Positions 63,895 through 64,000 of a DNA stretch of 64,000 bases are shown piece by piece. Position numbers and translations under genes: made by a program. This stretch comes from Bremia lactucae (lineage: Eukaryota > Oomycota > Peronosporomycetes > Peronosporales > Peronosporaceae), in assembly GCF_004359215.1 (NCBI RefSeq), contig NC_090627.1:724818-788817 (forward strand), read 5' to 3'. Each line of letters starts with the position of its first letter. Positions within the stretch are counted from its first letter, which is position 1. A model generated the notes under the pieces. The model did not search any database. It was not told the DNA's origin and was given only the letters and a program-made list of their open reading frames with translations.

Positions 63895-64000
63895 CAGTCT
63901 TCGTGCAACGCACATGAGAATTGACACCAAAAATTGGGACAAAAGGTTTAAGAGGGAGACATGAAAGGAAATAATTGGGTACTTGAATTCTGAAAACGCA

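Noticed and set aside
1..64000. RXLR- or Crinkler-type effector genes, tRNA and rRNA genes
   Set aside because: None of the supported ORFs has a signal peptide with an early RXLR or LFLAK motif, and I saw no tRNA or rRNA sequence I could defend by eye.

Overview
The window looks like a repeat-rich oomycete (Peronosporales-type) nuclear chromosome. The protein genes have short GT-AG introns (55-160 bp), several with donors that fit GTRNGT. Most non-genic DNA is decayed Ty3/gypsy LTR retrotransposons. I cannot name the species.

Layout. 1-19.5 kb, retroelement graveyard: a plus-strand Ty3/gypsy tail (E0, 1-3812); a minus-strand copy facing it tail to tail (E1, 8243 to about 3740); a minus-strand solo LTR (8.7-9.1 kb); a plus-strand element (E5, about 10.0-15.7 kb) with a ~1.2 kb tandem duplication abutting a single N at 11709; a MULE transposase fragment (17.4-17.8 kb); and LTR pieces. 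19.8-25.8 kb, gene island on the minus strand: a 783-aa coiled-coil protein, an EF-hand mitochondrial carrier and the ATP synthase F1 gamma subunit. 26.7-49.3 kb, second graveyard: a minus-strand element (E2 at 27-30.3 kb, E4 at 37.7-39.9 kb) split by a complete plus-strand element (E3, 30302-37687; two 476-bp LTRs, TAGCC target duplication, primer site and polypurine tract); a chromodomain-bearing minus-strand element (E7, about 40.5-47.6 kb); and a gag remnant (E6). 52.6-63.9 kb, second gene island: two paralogous Cys/His small proteins, glucosidase II beta subunit, a PSTAMRE CDK, mitochondrial-type bL17, a Mis18-like centromere protein, a manganese-type superoxide dismutase and an FHA-domain protein.

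The host genes are ordinary single-copy housekeeping genes with no shared pathway. Two pairs converge (glucosidase II beta/CDK, bL17/Mis18) and one pair diverges (SOD/FHA).

The most unusual signals are in the retroelements. (1) E0, E1 and E2 each carry, between pol and the 3' LTR, a homologous long ORF on the strand opposite to gag-pol. E3 has an unrelated-looking antisense ORF in the same slot. (2) One element family is packed with short perfect hairpins (6-10 bp stems, 2-7 nt loops) every few tens of bases. (3) Four much longer inverted duplications, three of them perfect (27, 55 and 58 bp arms), sit inside old decayed coding regions. All identities and percentages are by eye; no search or alignment program was run.
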